DNA of 64,000 nucleotides from Duganella sp. Root1480D1 (GTDB lineage Bacteria > Pseudomonadota > Gammaproteobacteria > Burkholderiales > Burkholderiaceae_D). How positions within the stretch are numbered: position 1 is the stretch's first letter; each line of letters opens with the position of its first letter. Of the stretch, positions 8,354-16,817 are shown piece after piece. The stretch is from positions 264,349-328,348 of the forward strand of contig NZ_LMFZ01000023.1 of the NCBI RefSeq assembly GCF_001427305.1, in the 5' to 3' direction. The notes under the pieces are model-generated. The model was not told the origin of the DNA, ran no database searches, and saw only the letters and a list, made by a program, of their open reading frames with translations. The translations under genes and the position numbers were made by a program.

Positions 8354-9983
8354 GATTGGCCTCCTCCAACGTGGTATGTCCTGCGCGGACAAGGTCCAAC
8401 GCAACGTCGCGCAGGAAGCGTGTCCCTTCGCTGCGCGCCTGCGCCTTCAGGGCGCGAATGGTGGCACGGCCAATAATCAGTTCGCGGATTTCATCTGTCA
8501 GGCGCAGCACTTCAGCAATTGCGCGACGGCCACGATAGCCGGTATCACGGCACTGCTGGCAGCCGCGGCCGGCACGGAAGCGATAGTTTTGCGGATCGCT
8601 GATTCCCGATTCGCGCAGCAATTCTTCGTCAGGCACTACTGGTTCGCTGCAATGCGGGCAGTTCTGGCGCAACAGGCGTTGGGCCACAACGCCGCTCAAG
8701 GAAGAGACGAAGCTATAAGGATCAACTCCCATATGCATGAAGCGTCCAATCACGTCGAAGGTATTATTGGCGTGGACCGAGGTGAAGACCATATGTCCAG
8801 TCAGTGCCGATTGCACAGCGATCTGCGCAGTCTCGGAATCACGAATTTCACCGACCAGGATCTTGTCAGGATCATGGCGCAGGATCGAGCGCAAGCCAAC
8901 GGCAAACGTCAGGCCCTTCTTTTCATTCACTGGAATTTGCAGAACGCCCGGCAACTGATATTCCACCGGGTCTTCAATGGTGATCAGCTTTTCTTCACCG
9001 CGATTGACCTCGGTAAGGGCCGCATAAAGCGTTGTAGTCTTGCCGCTACCGGTGGGGCCAGTGATCAGCATCATTCCATAAGGTTCAGATGCCAGCCGGC
9101 GCAACGAGCGAATCGTGTCCTCATCAAACCCGAGCGAATTGAGCGTGAGGCGCTGGACCGAATCGGTCAGCGCTTTCTTGTCCAGGATGCGCAGCACGGC
9201 GTCTTCGCCATGTATGCTGGGCATGATCGAGACGCGGATATCGATTTCGCGTCTCTTGGCACTCACGCGGAAGCGCCCATCCTGTGGAATTCGCTTCTCC
9301 GCAATATCAAGTTCGGCCAGGACCTTGGTGCGCGCGATGGTTTGCTCCGCCAACCCCGCACTATTCACCTCTGCGATCCGGGTCAGGACGCCGTCGATGC
9401 GAAACTTGATCACCATCCCGCCCGGTACCGTCTCCAGGTGAATGTCGCTCGCTTCGTAACGCAAGGCGTCAAACACCGTGGAGTTTACCAATTTGATCGC
9501 CGGGCTGCCCTCACTTTGGATCGCTGTCAGCGTCAACTCTTCCGCCGACGTCAGTTCCAGGCTCTGCTTTTCCTCACCAGCGACCGCATCGGCCACGGCA
9601 CTGAAATTCGATTCGAAGGAGTCCAGGTAAGCCCGCAGCGCCAAAGGGTCAGCCAGGGCGATGCTGTCCGCTTGCAAACCGCGCGATGCCAACCAGATGC
9701 TGACGCCCGCGTCGAGCGGAGTCCCAAGTACGATGTGCAAGTTGCCTTCTGCATCGCGTGCCAGAAGCACGTTTTGCCCCAACATCTCGGCATAACCGGC
9801 CAGATCGAATGCCGGCAGCAGGCTCTCCAGTGTGCGCTCAAGCCCCTGGTAGCCGCACAATTCCGCTGCGTAGGCAACGCATTGCGTGCGCTGACCGACG
9901 TCATCCTGGCATAAGGCTGCGACCCAGTCACCATGCGGACGTGCGCCGACCACGGCCTTCTGCAATTGGTTCAAATCAAACAA
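8334..9983 (-). CDS. gspE: GspE/PilB-type secretion/assembly ATPase
   Basis: 549 residues, the normal length for GspE. An N-terminal adaptor domain of about 150 residues is followed by the N2 and catalytic domains: Walker A GPTGSGKTTTLYA near residue 308, Asp box after it, Walker B ILVGEIRDSETAQIA near 374, a His box region, and a tetracysteine zinc site CPHC...CQQC (about 440-475) typical of GspE/PilB extension ATPases. It hydrolyses ATP in the cytoplasm to drive pseudopilus or pilus assembly through GspF. It follows gspF by 9 bp. No PilT-like retraction ATPase is present in the window, which fits a type II secretion-like or non-retracting filament. Confidence 0.93.
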   Translation of the reverse strand: MFDLNQLQKAVVGARPHGDWVAALCQDDVGQRTQCVAYAAELCGYQGLERTLESLLPAFDLAGYAEMLGQNVLLARDAEGNLHIVLGTPLDAGVSIWLASRGLQADSIALADPLALRAYLDSFESNFSAVADAVAGEEKQSLELTSAEELTLTAIQSEGSPAIKLVNSTVFDALRYEASDIHLETVPGGMVIKFRIDGVLTRIAEVNSAGLAEQTIARTKVLAELDIAEKRIPQDGRFRVSAKRREIDIRVSIMPSIHGEDAVLRILDKKALTDSVQRLTLNSLGFDEDTIRSLRRLASEPYGMMLITGPTGSGKTTTLYAALTEVNRGEEKLITIEDPVEYQLPGVLQIPVNEKKGLTFAVGLRSILRHDPDKILVGEIRDSETAQIAVQSALTGHMVFTSVHANNTFDVIGRFMHMGVDPYSFVSSLSGVVAQRLLRQNCPHCSEPVVPDEELLRESGISDPQNYRFRAGRGCQQCRDTGYRGRRAIAEVLRLTDEIRELIIGRATIRALKAQARSEGTRFLRDVALDLVRAGHTTLEEANRVTFIA

Positions 9984-9992
9984 ATCAGGTCC

Positions 9993-11177
9993 CTAAATCA
10001 CGTTGGTCAATTCAAAGATCGGCATATACAGCATCAACACTACCGCGCCAATGACAAGGCCAATGCCGATCATCAAGGCCGGCTCGATCAGTTTGCCGGC
10101 AGTGTCGATCCAGCTTGAAGTTTCCTGGTCGTAGAAATCGGCAATGCGCTCCATCATTTCGTCCAGGTTGCCTGATGCTTCTCCCGCCACCAACAAGCGA
10201 TTCGCCACTTCCGTTCCAAGTCCCGCTGCCGCCATCGCACGAGAGATTGCGTGGCCTTGACTGACCGACTCCATGGCCGATGTCATCGGAACTGCCATAT
10301 TTCCCGGCAGTGCGTCTGCGGTCATGCGCATTGCACTGAGCATGCTGATACCGCTGCGAAGCAGCATGCCTAAGGTGCGGTAGAGGCGGCCGAACTGGAA
10401 CACCTGGACCCGGCGTCCGATGGCAGGAATGGATACCAGGCGCCTGACAAGCCGTGCACGAAAATTGCGGCTCCTGATGGTTAGCAAGACTCCTGCAGCA
10501 ACGATGCCCACGCCCGACCATGCCAGCACAGGGTTGTTACGCACGAAGCCGCCCCACAATTGGACAAACCCGCCAGCCATTTGCCTGCCCGGGCCGGCAT
10601 CTTCAAACACCGCACTGAAGCGCGGCACCACATACAGCATCAGGAAGGCGACCACTAAAAAACCGACCGACATCAGCACCGCCGGATAAATCGCAGCCGC
10701 CACCAGCTTGCCGCGAATCTCGTCGACCTGCTTCTGGTACTGCATGAAGCGACGCAACGAAGTGCGGATCGTGCCGGTGGTTTCACTGGAACGCACCATC
10801 GCTATGTAAAGCGGTGGAAAAACCGACGACAGTGCCGACATGCTGTCAGATAATTGTTTGCCGTTGCGCAGTCCCTGCAACAGGGTTTCATAGATCTGGC
10901 GGTTGCCACCGCGCATATCGTTGGCCCCCAGGATCTCTAGTGCGTCGACCACAGGTTGTCCGGCGTCGAGCAAGGACAATAGCTGTTGGTTGAAAATCGA
11001 CAGGTTGAAGGACTGGCGTCCACGGGTCCCGCCCAGCCCCTGGCGCGCGGGAGTCGCGGACAGCAGCTTGCCCCCGCCCGCACTGACCATGCGCTGGACT
11101 TCCTGCCGGTCGGCAGCATCGAGGAGCTGCTCCTCGACGACCATGGCCTGCGTCAGTAGTTTGACCTTGAATTGCAT
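9993..11177 (-). CDS. gspF: GspF/PilC-type inner-membrane platform protein
   Basis: 394 residues, typical for GspF. Two T2SSF domains are visible (about 65-190 and 265-390). The first ends in a membrane pair (AAIYPAVLMSVGFLVVAFLM), a further segment lies near 220-240, and the last is at the C-terminus (LMIGIGLVIGAVVLMLYMPI). It carries the family motifs LLDAGQPVVDALEIL and LLRSGISMLSAM. It sits in the inner membrane and couples the GspE ATPase to pilin assembly. It is located 17 bp after the first GspG-like pilin gene and 9 bp before gspE. Confidence 0.92.
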   Translation of the reverse strand: MQFKVKLLTQAMVVEEQLLDAADRQEVQRMVSAGGGKLLSATPARQGLGGTRGRQSFNLSIFNQQLLSLLDAGQPVVDALEILGANDMRGGNRQIYETLLQGLRNGKQLSDSMSALSSVFPPLYIAMVRSSETTGTIRTSLRRFMQYQKQVDEIRGKLVAAAIYPAVLMSVGFLVVAFLMLYVVPRFSAVFEDAGPGRQMAGGFVQLWGGFVRNNPVLAWSGVGIVAAGVLLTIRSRNFRARLVRRLVSIPAIGRRVQVFQFGRLYRTLGMLLRSGISMLSAMRMTADALPGNMAVPMTSAMESVSQGHAISRAMAAAGLGTEVANRLLVAGEASGNLDEMMERIADFYDQETSSWIDTAGKLIEPALMIGIGLVIGAVVLMLYMPIFELTNVI

Positions 11178-11194
11178 ACGGAATCGTCCCCAGC

Positions 11195-11569
11195 TTACCA
11201 GTCCTGATACGCGGTTCCATCCCGCGCCTTGTTCGGGGCTCCGCTATGGACGTCATATACAGCGCCAAGGCTTGTATCCGTCGGCGGCTTGAGCACCCAG
11301 CTGCTTGTTTTTTGCGTGATGGGATCAATCGGCACTGCGCGCAGGTATCGTTTTTCGACAAGTTCGTTCAGCGAATCCGGATAGCGTCCATGGTCGGAAA
11401 AGTGCTTATCGATCGCATCGCGCATCACAAACAGGTCTTCGCGCAAGGTGCTTTCCTTGGCGGCGTCCAGGTTATTAAAGTACTTGGGCGCCGAGATAGT
11501 CAGGATTACCGCCAGAATAGCCAAGGCCACCATCAATTCGATCATCGTAAAGCCGCGGGGAACACGCAT
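11195..11569 (-). CDS. GspG-like major pseudopilin, copy 1
   Basis: 124 residues from ATG 11569; one base separates it from the stop of the upstream pilin gene. The very short leader MRVPRG is followed by the class III prepilin signature FTMIELMVALAILAVIL, with Glu at +5, so it should be cut after Gly by a prepilin peptidase (not encoded in the window). The globular part is small, with RYPDSLNELVEKRYLRAVPIDP, the usual GspG layout. Its last residues, DGTAYQDW, nearly repeat the end of the neighbouring pilin (DGTAYKDW), which indicates a tandem duplication. Confidence 0.9.
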   Translation of the reverse strand: MRVPRGFTMIELMVALAILAVILTISAPKYFNNLDAAKESTLREDLFVMRDAIDKHFSDHGRYPDSLNELVEKRYLRAVPIDPITQKTSSWVLKPPTDTSLGAVYDVHSGAPNKARDGTAYQDW

Positions 11570-11570
11570 A

Positions 11571-12053
11571 TCACCAGTCCTTGTAAGCAGTTCCGTCCAA
11601 GGCGATGCCACCGGACTTGGTGTAGATGTCGAACACGTCGGCTCCTGGCATCGGCTTGTTGGCAGGCGAGGCAAAACTACGCTTCCCCCAGCTGTCGATG
11701 GCCGTCACGGACGGATCGCTGTTGAATGGATCGCGCGGAATCCGGCGCAGGAAGTAAATCATTGCGCCGTTCTTGCTCGACAGGTCGGGCACTCCCGCGA
11801 CCAGGTCGGACAGCGTCGGGGGGTAACCGCTAGCGTCCGTTGCGCCTGAAATCCGTTTCTGGGTGATAGCTTCCTTGTACGCATCGATGGCGCTCCTTAT
11901 TTCGCGCAACGCCAGCCGCAACTCTGCTTCCTTCTTTCGCTTCTGGGTCAATTCCACCACGGGCATGGCGACCGACGCCAGGACCGCCAGGATCGCCACG
12001 GAGACCAGCAGTTCAACCAGGCTGAAGCCTGCAATTCGGATGCGTGAAGTCAT
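11571..12053 (-). CDS. GspG-like pseudopilin, copy 2
   Basis: 160 residues if started at ATG 12053, preceded by GAGCAGAAA; longer upstream reading gives a non-pilin leader. The prepilin signature is GFSLVELLVSVAILAVLAS with Glu +5. The globular domain carries YPPTLSDLVAGVPD and IPRDPFNSDPS, as in PulG-type proteins, and ends DGTAYKDW like the next gene. It probably builds or caps the filament with copy 1. Located between the PilP-like gene (7 bp gap) and copy 1. Confidence 0.9.
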   Translation of the reverse strand: MTSRIRIAGFSLVELLVSVAILAVLASVAMPVVELTQKRKKEAELRLALREIRSAIDAYKEAITQKRISGATDASGYPPTLSDLVAGVPDLSSKNGAMIYFLRRIPRDPFNSDPSVTAIDSWGKRSFASPANKPMPGADVFDIYTKSGGIALDGTAYKDW

Positions 12054-12060
12054 TTTCTGC

Positions 12061-12579
12061 TCATTCCGCATCCGGTATTGGAAGCGACTGCTTCGCTCCT
12101 GTAGGAACATACTCGAACTCCACGCTGCGTGCCTGCAGCGCGGCGACTTTGTAGGCTCCTTCCAATGTCTCGCCAACGCGCGCCACAAATGCCACTTCCC
12201 CGCGTGCGAGATAGATCACGGAACCGGACTCATCGCTCAACTTGCCGACATAACGATAAGGCAATGATGGCGGTCCCGCTGGCTCCGCAATAACTGGCGC
12301 AACTATCCGCTCCACAGGTGCAGGCGCGACCAGCGGCGCCGGCGCCAGCGGCTCTGCCCAGCCGCGCTTCTCAAATGGGTCAGCCGCACCCTCTTCCGCG
12401 AAGACCGGCGCGATTTCGGTTGCGGCGTGCTGCGGAGCCGGTATGCCAGAACGTGCCGGTACCCGCTCCGTATTCAGCTCAGGCACCTCGGCTGGCGCAG
12501 GTCCCAGGAAGGCGGCGGCCAACGTGAGTAACAGGGTCGCCAGCAACACAGTCCAGCGTCGACGTTGCGAGCTATCCAT
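12061..12579 (-). CDS. PilP / GspC-like periplasmic linker protein
   Basis: 172 residues from ATG 12579, overlapping the PilO-like gene by 8 bp. One N-terminal membrane anchor (about 9-25), a long Pro/Ala-rich periplasmic linker, then a small beta domain at the C-terminus (PYRYVGKLSDESGSVIYLARG through VGETLEGAYKVAALQARSVEFEY). This is the HR/PilP fold that touches the secretin N0 domain. It would connect the inner-membrane PilN-PilO complex to the secretin. The family is poorly conserved, and I rely on the domain pattern plus gene order. Confidence 0.75.
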   Translation of the reverse strand: MDSSQRRRWTVLLATLLLTLAAAFLGPAPAEVPELNTERVPARSGIPAPQHAATEIAPVFAEEGAADPFEKRGWAEPLAPAPLVAPAPVERIVAPVIAEPAGPPSLPYRYVGKLSDESGSVIYLARGEVAFVARVGETLEGAYKVAALQARSVEFEYVPTGAKQSLPIPDAE

Positions 12580-13120
12580 GGGCCTTCTCCCGATATGCAA
12601 CATAGGCGGAGATGTCGCAGCGGACATCGGCTGCGTTAATGTCCTCGCGGCGGCAAGAGACCGTGTCTAACACTACGCCTTCGGATCCGCTCAGGATTTC
12701 GGAGATGAACTTGCGCACCGTTGGATAGCGCGAGAGCACCTGGAAGGATGCACGGTAACGCACAAACGGCTGGTTCGGTGAGTCCTCGACAGCAAACGAA
12801 ATTTCATCGAGCTTGACGTTGGCGGAGGAAGCGCCGTGTTCGAGAATCGCCAGGAGATGCGAACTGCGAAATGCTTTCAAATCTATCTTTGCCGGGGTGG
12901 CCCGGCGCGCCTGCTCCGCAGCGGCTTGTTCTTGTTTCGACAAGTCAAATGCCTCAAGCCGCGCTGCCTGAAGGGCCGATGTTTCCGCCACATAAAAGGC
13001 GATCGCGGTCGCCAACAGCACCACAGCGCTGGCCGCCAACGCGAACGGAAGTCGGTATGCAGCCAGCATCCGTCGAAGTACGAATGCGGTCTTGCTAGCG
13101 AGCAGTTGGGTGGAATCCAT
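12572..13120 (-). CDS. PilO / GspM-like inner-membrane assembly protein
   Basis: 182 residues. A cytoplasmic tail of about 24 residues and one membrane segment (about 25-45) are followed by a coiled coil (QAARLEAFDLSKQEQAAAEQ) and a ferredoxin-like periplasmic domain (SHLLAILEHGASSANVKLDEISF, then RYPTVRKFISEILSG). This is the standard PilO topology. PilO forms heterodimers with PilN and binds PilP. It sits between the atypical pilin gene (31 bp upstream) and the PilP-like gene it overlaps. Confidence 0.75.
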   Translation of the reverse strand: MDSTQLLASKTAFVLRRMLAAYRLPFALAASAVVLLATAIAFYVAETSALQAARLEAFDLSKQEQAAAEQARRATPAKIDLKAFRSSHLLAILEHGASSANVKLDEISFAVEDSPNQPFVRYRASFQVLSRYPTVRKFISEILSGSEGVVLDTVSCRREDINAADVRCDISAYVAYREKAHG

Positions 13121-13151
13121 CGGGAACGGTCAATTCAATTGTTCGGAAGAT

Positions 13152-13646
13152 TTACTTCTCGGGCTGATACACAAATTTCCAGTCACTGTAATGTTGCGCA
13201 TTCACGAATCCGGCGAGCTTCGGATCAAAGCCGGCTTGCTTGATTGGCCGCTGAGGCGACAAGGAATAGACTCCAATGATGTTATCTCCATCTTTCACCA
13301 AACCCCATTCCCTGGCGCCGGTGATTGGGTCACGGTAGATTTTTCGCAGCGGCCGTATGGGATTGCTCAGGTAATCAACATACAGCAGTTGCTCCAACTC
13401 GGTGGGATAACCATTGATATTTCCTGTCGAGCTTTTGTGGTATGCCTCAATCGCATTGCGAAAGGCCATTCCTGCCCAGAGCAAGTCCGTCTCCTTCTCG
13501 CGACGCTCGGACGTACTTGCATACTCGAGGGCCCGCGTGGTAACTACCGAGAGCACAGCGACCAGCAACATCACGATGACATACGTGAATCCCAACTGTT
13601 TGGGACGCAGTCCACCACCTGTCATCGATGTTCGCAGCAGGCTCAC
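13152..13646 (-). CDS. atypical prepilin-like protein lacking Glu+5
   Basis: 164 residues from GTG 13646, which overlaps the secretin stop; ATG 13625 is an alternative that keeps the pilin core. The signature reads GFTYVIVMLLVAVLSVV, so the conserved Glu at +5 is replaced by Val, as in GspK-type or other tip pseudopilins. The globular part includes NGYPTELEQLLYVD and IYRDPITGAREWG, as in pseudopilins of type II secretion. It may be a minor or tip subunit. It is translationally coupled to the secretin gene. Confidence 0.8.
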   Translation of the reverse strand: MSLLRTSMTGGGLRPKQLGFTYVIVMLLVAVLSVVTTRALEYASTSERREKETDLLWAGMAFRNAIEAYHKSSTGNINGYPTELEQLLYVDYLSNPIRPLRKIYRDPITGAREWGLVKDGDNIIGVYSLSPQRPIKQAGFDPKLAGFVNAQHYSDWKFVYQPEK

Positions 13647-15952
13647 CTTTCGCTCAAAGCCATTACGTGGGGTACAGGCAGCCCTGGCCGCGGCACGGCT
13701 TTTTCCGAACCAACCGGAGTCACTGCCACCAGCGCCACGCTGGTTTCCGGCGCTTCTTTCAACGCGCGCAACTTGAGGACAAGCAGTTTCCCTGCACCTT
13801 TTCCCGAGCCGCCCTCCGCCGAGCTGGCGCCTACCGAAATGCGTCCGCTGGCACCTTCGATGGATTTGCTGAATCCGCCTCGATCGTCTTTGCCAAAGTA
13901 GTGGCCATCTTCAATACTCACAACGTTGAAGTCTGAAGGGTTGAAAGCGAGCTGAAGCGAAGCTGCGCGCAAGGCATCCTGGCTGTCAATTTCCAGTCCG
14001 AGTTCAACGACCTCGCCGACTTTTGCCTTCGCAGGCCCGCTCCAAGTGATTTTGGGCGAACCTGACGGCGACACAACTACCGGATTGATGTCCCGTGAAG
14101 ATGGCGCGGCCATCGGGTTCGGCGCGGTCGACACGGCGGCGCCAGAAGCCGGCTTCATTTCGCGCAACAGCAATGGGCGGTTACGCATGGTTGCTTCAGT
14201 ACCGGACCAGAACGATTCGAGCGAAGGGTCCTTGCGTTGCATATTGCGTACCAGATGTGGCGTAATCGACAGAACGATTTCGGTTTTCTGGCGGTTGTCG
14301 TTCTGGCTGCCGAACAGGCGACCCAGCAGCGGCATATCGCCAAGCAAAGGCACGCGGTTGGCAGAGGATCGATCTTCATCGCTAATCAGCCCAGCGAGAA
14401 CCTGGGTCTCGCCTTCCCGCAAGCGCAAGGTGCTGCTGAAATTCCGTGTACCAATCTGGTAAGCCAGCGAGCCATTGTTTGTCTTGACAGAAGACACCAG
14501 GGAACTCACTTCTAGCGCGATTTTCAGGCCTACTTCATCGCGCAAGTGAATGTCCGGCTCAACTTCAAGCTTCAATCCGACGTCCAGATATTGGACATTC
14601 TCGGTGACGAACGTGTTGGTAGTCGTCGTGCTCACGACCGGCACTTTGTCGCCGATCATGATCTTGGCCTTTTCCCGATCACGCACACGGATGCGCGGAT
14701 TGGCCAGCAAGTTGGCATCGCCATCGTTCTTCTGAAGATTGATGGTTGCGCTGGGCGCCGTAATGCCTAACTTCTCGGATGTGAGATGGCGCAAGTCGCT
14801 GAGCTTCATTGTGGCCGTTGCCGCGCCGCCGGACGACCCGGATCCGCTCACGCCCAAAGGTGAAACAGTAAAGGCACTGTTCCATTGGATGCCAGCGTTC
14901 AGCAGTCGGGAACGATTGATTTCCAGGACTTCCACGTCAAGCATGACTTCAGGCTCTTCGAGGTCATGCAAGCGAATCAGCTTCTCGGCGAGTGCAATGG
15001 TCTCCGGGGCCTCACGGAGAACAATCATATTGTATTTATCGTCGACGAATGCGTCCTTGATCTTCAGGACCGTCTTCAGCATGGCGGCAGTCTGCTTCGC
15101 TTCGACGTTCGCTAGGTAAAAGGCGCGCACAATCAAGTCCTGATATTCACGCAACTTTGCCGGCGTATTTTGGTATATCAGGACGCTGCTTGAATTCAGA
15201 ACTTTCTTTTCCAACTGCCCAGTGGACAAAATGACGCCAATAGCATCGTCCAGAGACGTCTGTTTCAGGAAGACAGTGGTGCGCTGATCTGTCCTTACGT
15301 CCCTGTCGAAAATGAAATTGATACCGGTACTGCGCGATAAGGTATCAAACACCATGCGAATACTCGCATCGCGAAACTCAAGGTTGATAGGTTTTTTGTA
15401 CATCGCACTCAGCGACGGTTCGATCATCAGCTCCTGCGCATGGAGGGCGTCGATTTCCTGTTTGATCGCCAGAGCTGCCGGATGTGATGGCGCGCCCTTC
15501 AATGCCCGAGCAACAAGTTCGCCAGCTTTTGCAACCTCGCCGGCCTTCAAGGCCGATTGCGCAGCTTCAGCATCCTGGTCCGCACGCGCCAGGTTCGCGA
15601 GCCTTTCGATTCCACCCTGTGCGCGATCATTTTCGCGGTCGAATTTCAGAATTGCCTGATAGTGCCGGACGGCCATGCCGCGGTCATTCTTGGCCAACGC
15701 CTCCTGGGCGGCGGACAATAGCTTGTCTGTCGCGGCCTCCCTAGCACGCAGCCAGTCGCGCCGATATTCAAGATCTCCAGCCCTCAACTCGGCTGCCTTC
15801 TGCAGTTCAAGGACAGCCGCGGCGTACTCGCTTCGCTCAAATGCGCTCATTCCGGCGCTGTGATGTTGCTGTGCTGCGCAGCCGGCTAGCACGGCAAGGG
15901 CCGCGATCACAACAGATCGACGTGCGCAGGCAGAGATCTTCAAGAGCGTCAT
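13643..15952 (-). CDS. secretin (GspD/PilQ/MshL-like) with N-terminal TPR-like region and C-terminal cohesin-like domain
   Basis: 769 residues. It is a lipoprotein: signal ending in lipobox LAGC with the lipidated Cys at 25. Residues about 30-175 are helical and TPR-like. An STN/N0 domain follows (about 190-262), then a secretin N repeat (VRAFYLANVEAKQTAAMLK), then the secretin core (NANLLANPRIRVRDREKAKI type motif, ending VLSITPHLVRN near 565). The unusual part is residues about 630-755, a cohesin-like beta domain (AKAKVGEVVELGLEIDSQ ... LQLAFNPSDFNVVSI). It forms the outer-membrane gate. It is the first gene of a ten-gene operon with no gap above 31 bp. The likely promoter region is 15953-16198, where I see no other gene. 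Confidence 0.9.
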   Translation of the reverse strand: MTLLKISACARRSVVIAALAVLAGCAAQQHHSAGMSAFERSEYAAAVLELQKAAELRAGDLEYRRDWLRAREAATDKLLSAAQEALAKNDRGMAVRHYQAILKFDRENDRAQGGIERLANLARADQDAEAAQSALKAGEVAKAGELVARALKGAPSHPAALAIKQEIDALHAQELMIEPSLSAMYKKPINLEFRDASIRMVFDTLSRSTGINFIFDRDVRTDQRTTVFLKQTSLDDAIGVILSTGQLEKKVLNSSSVLIYQNTPAKLREYQDLIVRAFYLANVEAKQTAAMLKTVLKIKDAFVDDKYNMIVLREAPETIALAEKLIRLHDLEEPEVMLDVEVLEINRSRLLNAGIQWNSAFTVSPLGVSGSGSSGGAATATMKLSDLRHLTSEKLGITAPSATINLQKNDGDANLLANPRIRVRDREKAKIMIGDKVPVVSTTTTNTFVTENVQYLDVGLKLEVEPDIHLRDEVGLKIALEVSSLVSSVKTNNGSLAYQIGTRNFSSTLRLREGETQVLAGLISDEDRSSANRVPLLGDMPLLGRLFGSQNDNRQKTEIVLSITPHLVRNMQRKDPSLESFWSGTEATMRNRPLLLREMKPASGAAVSTAPNPMAAPSSRDINPVVVSPSGSPKITWSGPAKAKVGEVVELGLEIDSQDALRAASLQLAFNPSDFNVVSIEDGHYFGKDDRGGFSKSIEGASGRISVGASSAEGGSGKGAGKLLVLKLRALKEAPETSVALVAVTPVGSEKAVPRPGLPVPHVMALSER

Positions 15953-16198
15953 TTACTATCCTGGACCCGGCTGGCCAGCGCTAGCCGGCTTCCAGGCGAT
16001 ACTGAGTCAAACCTAATCATTGGCTGACCAAAGGGCCACAATTTTGGAGACACCAACAAGCTCATTTATCTGATGAGCTCCTATGGCAGCGACGGGCTGG
16101 AAGAAGCAACATTCCAGTGAAGTGCGAAACGGTCTTAACGTTAATCCCGGGACCCAAGCCTCACGGTCCGCGGTGGATCAAATTCATTAGAACGGCCG

Positions 16199-16555
16199 CT
16201 AACTAGCTACGTAGTAGTAAATGAGGTTCGGGTAGCCCTGGGAAGTACAGCCATCGACGTAGACAGAGACAGACTTTCCGGCAATAGACGCCGCAACTAA
16301 AGCAGCATAGGTGCGCTTGCCGTTTGCCGTATCCCCATTGTCGAAGCGGAAGTCATTTGTTGCCCCAACTGAACATCCAAGCGTTGCGCCAAATGCGCCG
16401 CCATCCAGCGTTACGAAGCAAACGCCGTTGGTGTTATGGCATCCAAGGCCAACAATTTTCCGAGCCCCAAGCGTTTCCCCAGCCAAGGCGTTCGTGCTGA
16501 CAAGCGACGCGCCAATGCAAAAGACGCTAAAGAGAATGTTTCGTAGACCTCGCAA
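16199..16555 (-). CDS. small secreted protein, paralogue D of the two-cysteine family
   Basis: 118 residues if started at TTG 16555, chosen because AGGAG lies a few bases upstream and the signal peptide then begins properly (1-25, cleavage after A-L-A). A farther ATG at 16636 would add 27 residues of non-signal sequence. The mature domain has four cysteines; C61 and C103 match the conserved pair of the paralogues at 5795, 6197 and 6583, and C39 and C46 are extra. The helix-strand KRTYAALVAASIAGKSVSVY is nearly identical in pattern to the 6583 protein. It stands upstream of the secretin operon on the same strand, so family members flank the operon on both sides. 16556-16817 is AT-rich and otherwise empty. 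Confidence 0.75.
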   Translation of the reverse strand: MRGLRNILFSVFCIGASLVSTNALAGETLGARKIVGLGCHNTNGVCFVTLDGGAFGATLGCSVGATNDFRFDNGDTANGKRTYAALVAASIAGKSVSVYVDGCTSQGYPNLIYYYVAS

Positions 16556-16817
16556 GAATTTCTCCTCGTTAGAATTGAGCCTAATTTTTATGTTGCCAAA
16601 TTTGCCACGAAAAAGCGAGCCGATTTGTTGGAGCAACTACTTCCGGGTGAAACCGGCAAGCATTATACAAAAATGTTAGGAAATGAAATATATCCAATTG
16701 CAATTTTGTTGCACGTGCACATCAAAAAATTGCGATCGGAAACGGCGATTCATGGCGCCGAGGCGTGCACCAACGAAGAGAGGGAGGAGAAATGACTTGG
16801 GCTTGCGAACTTGCGAT

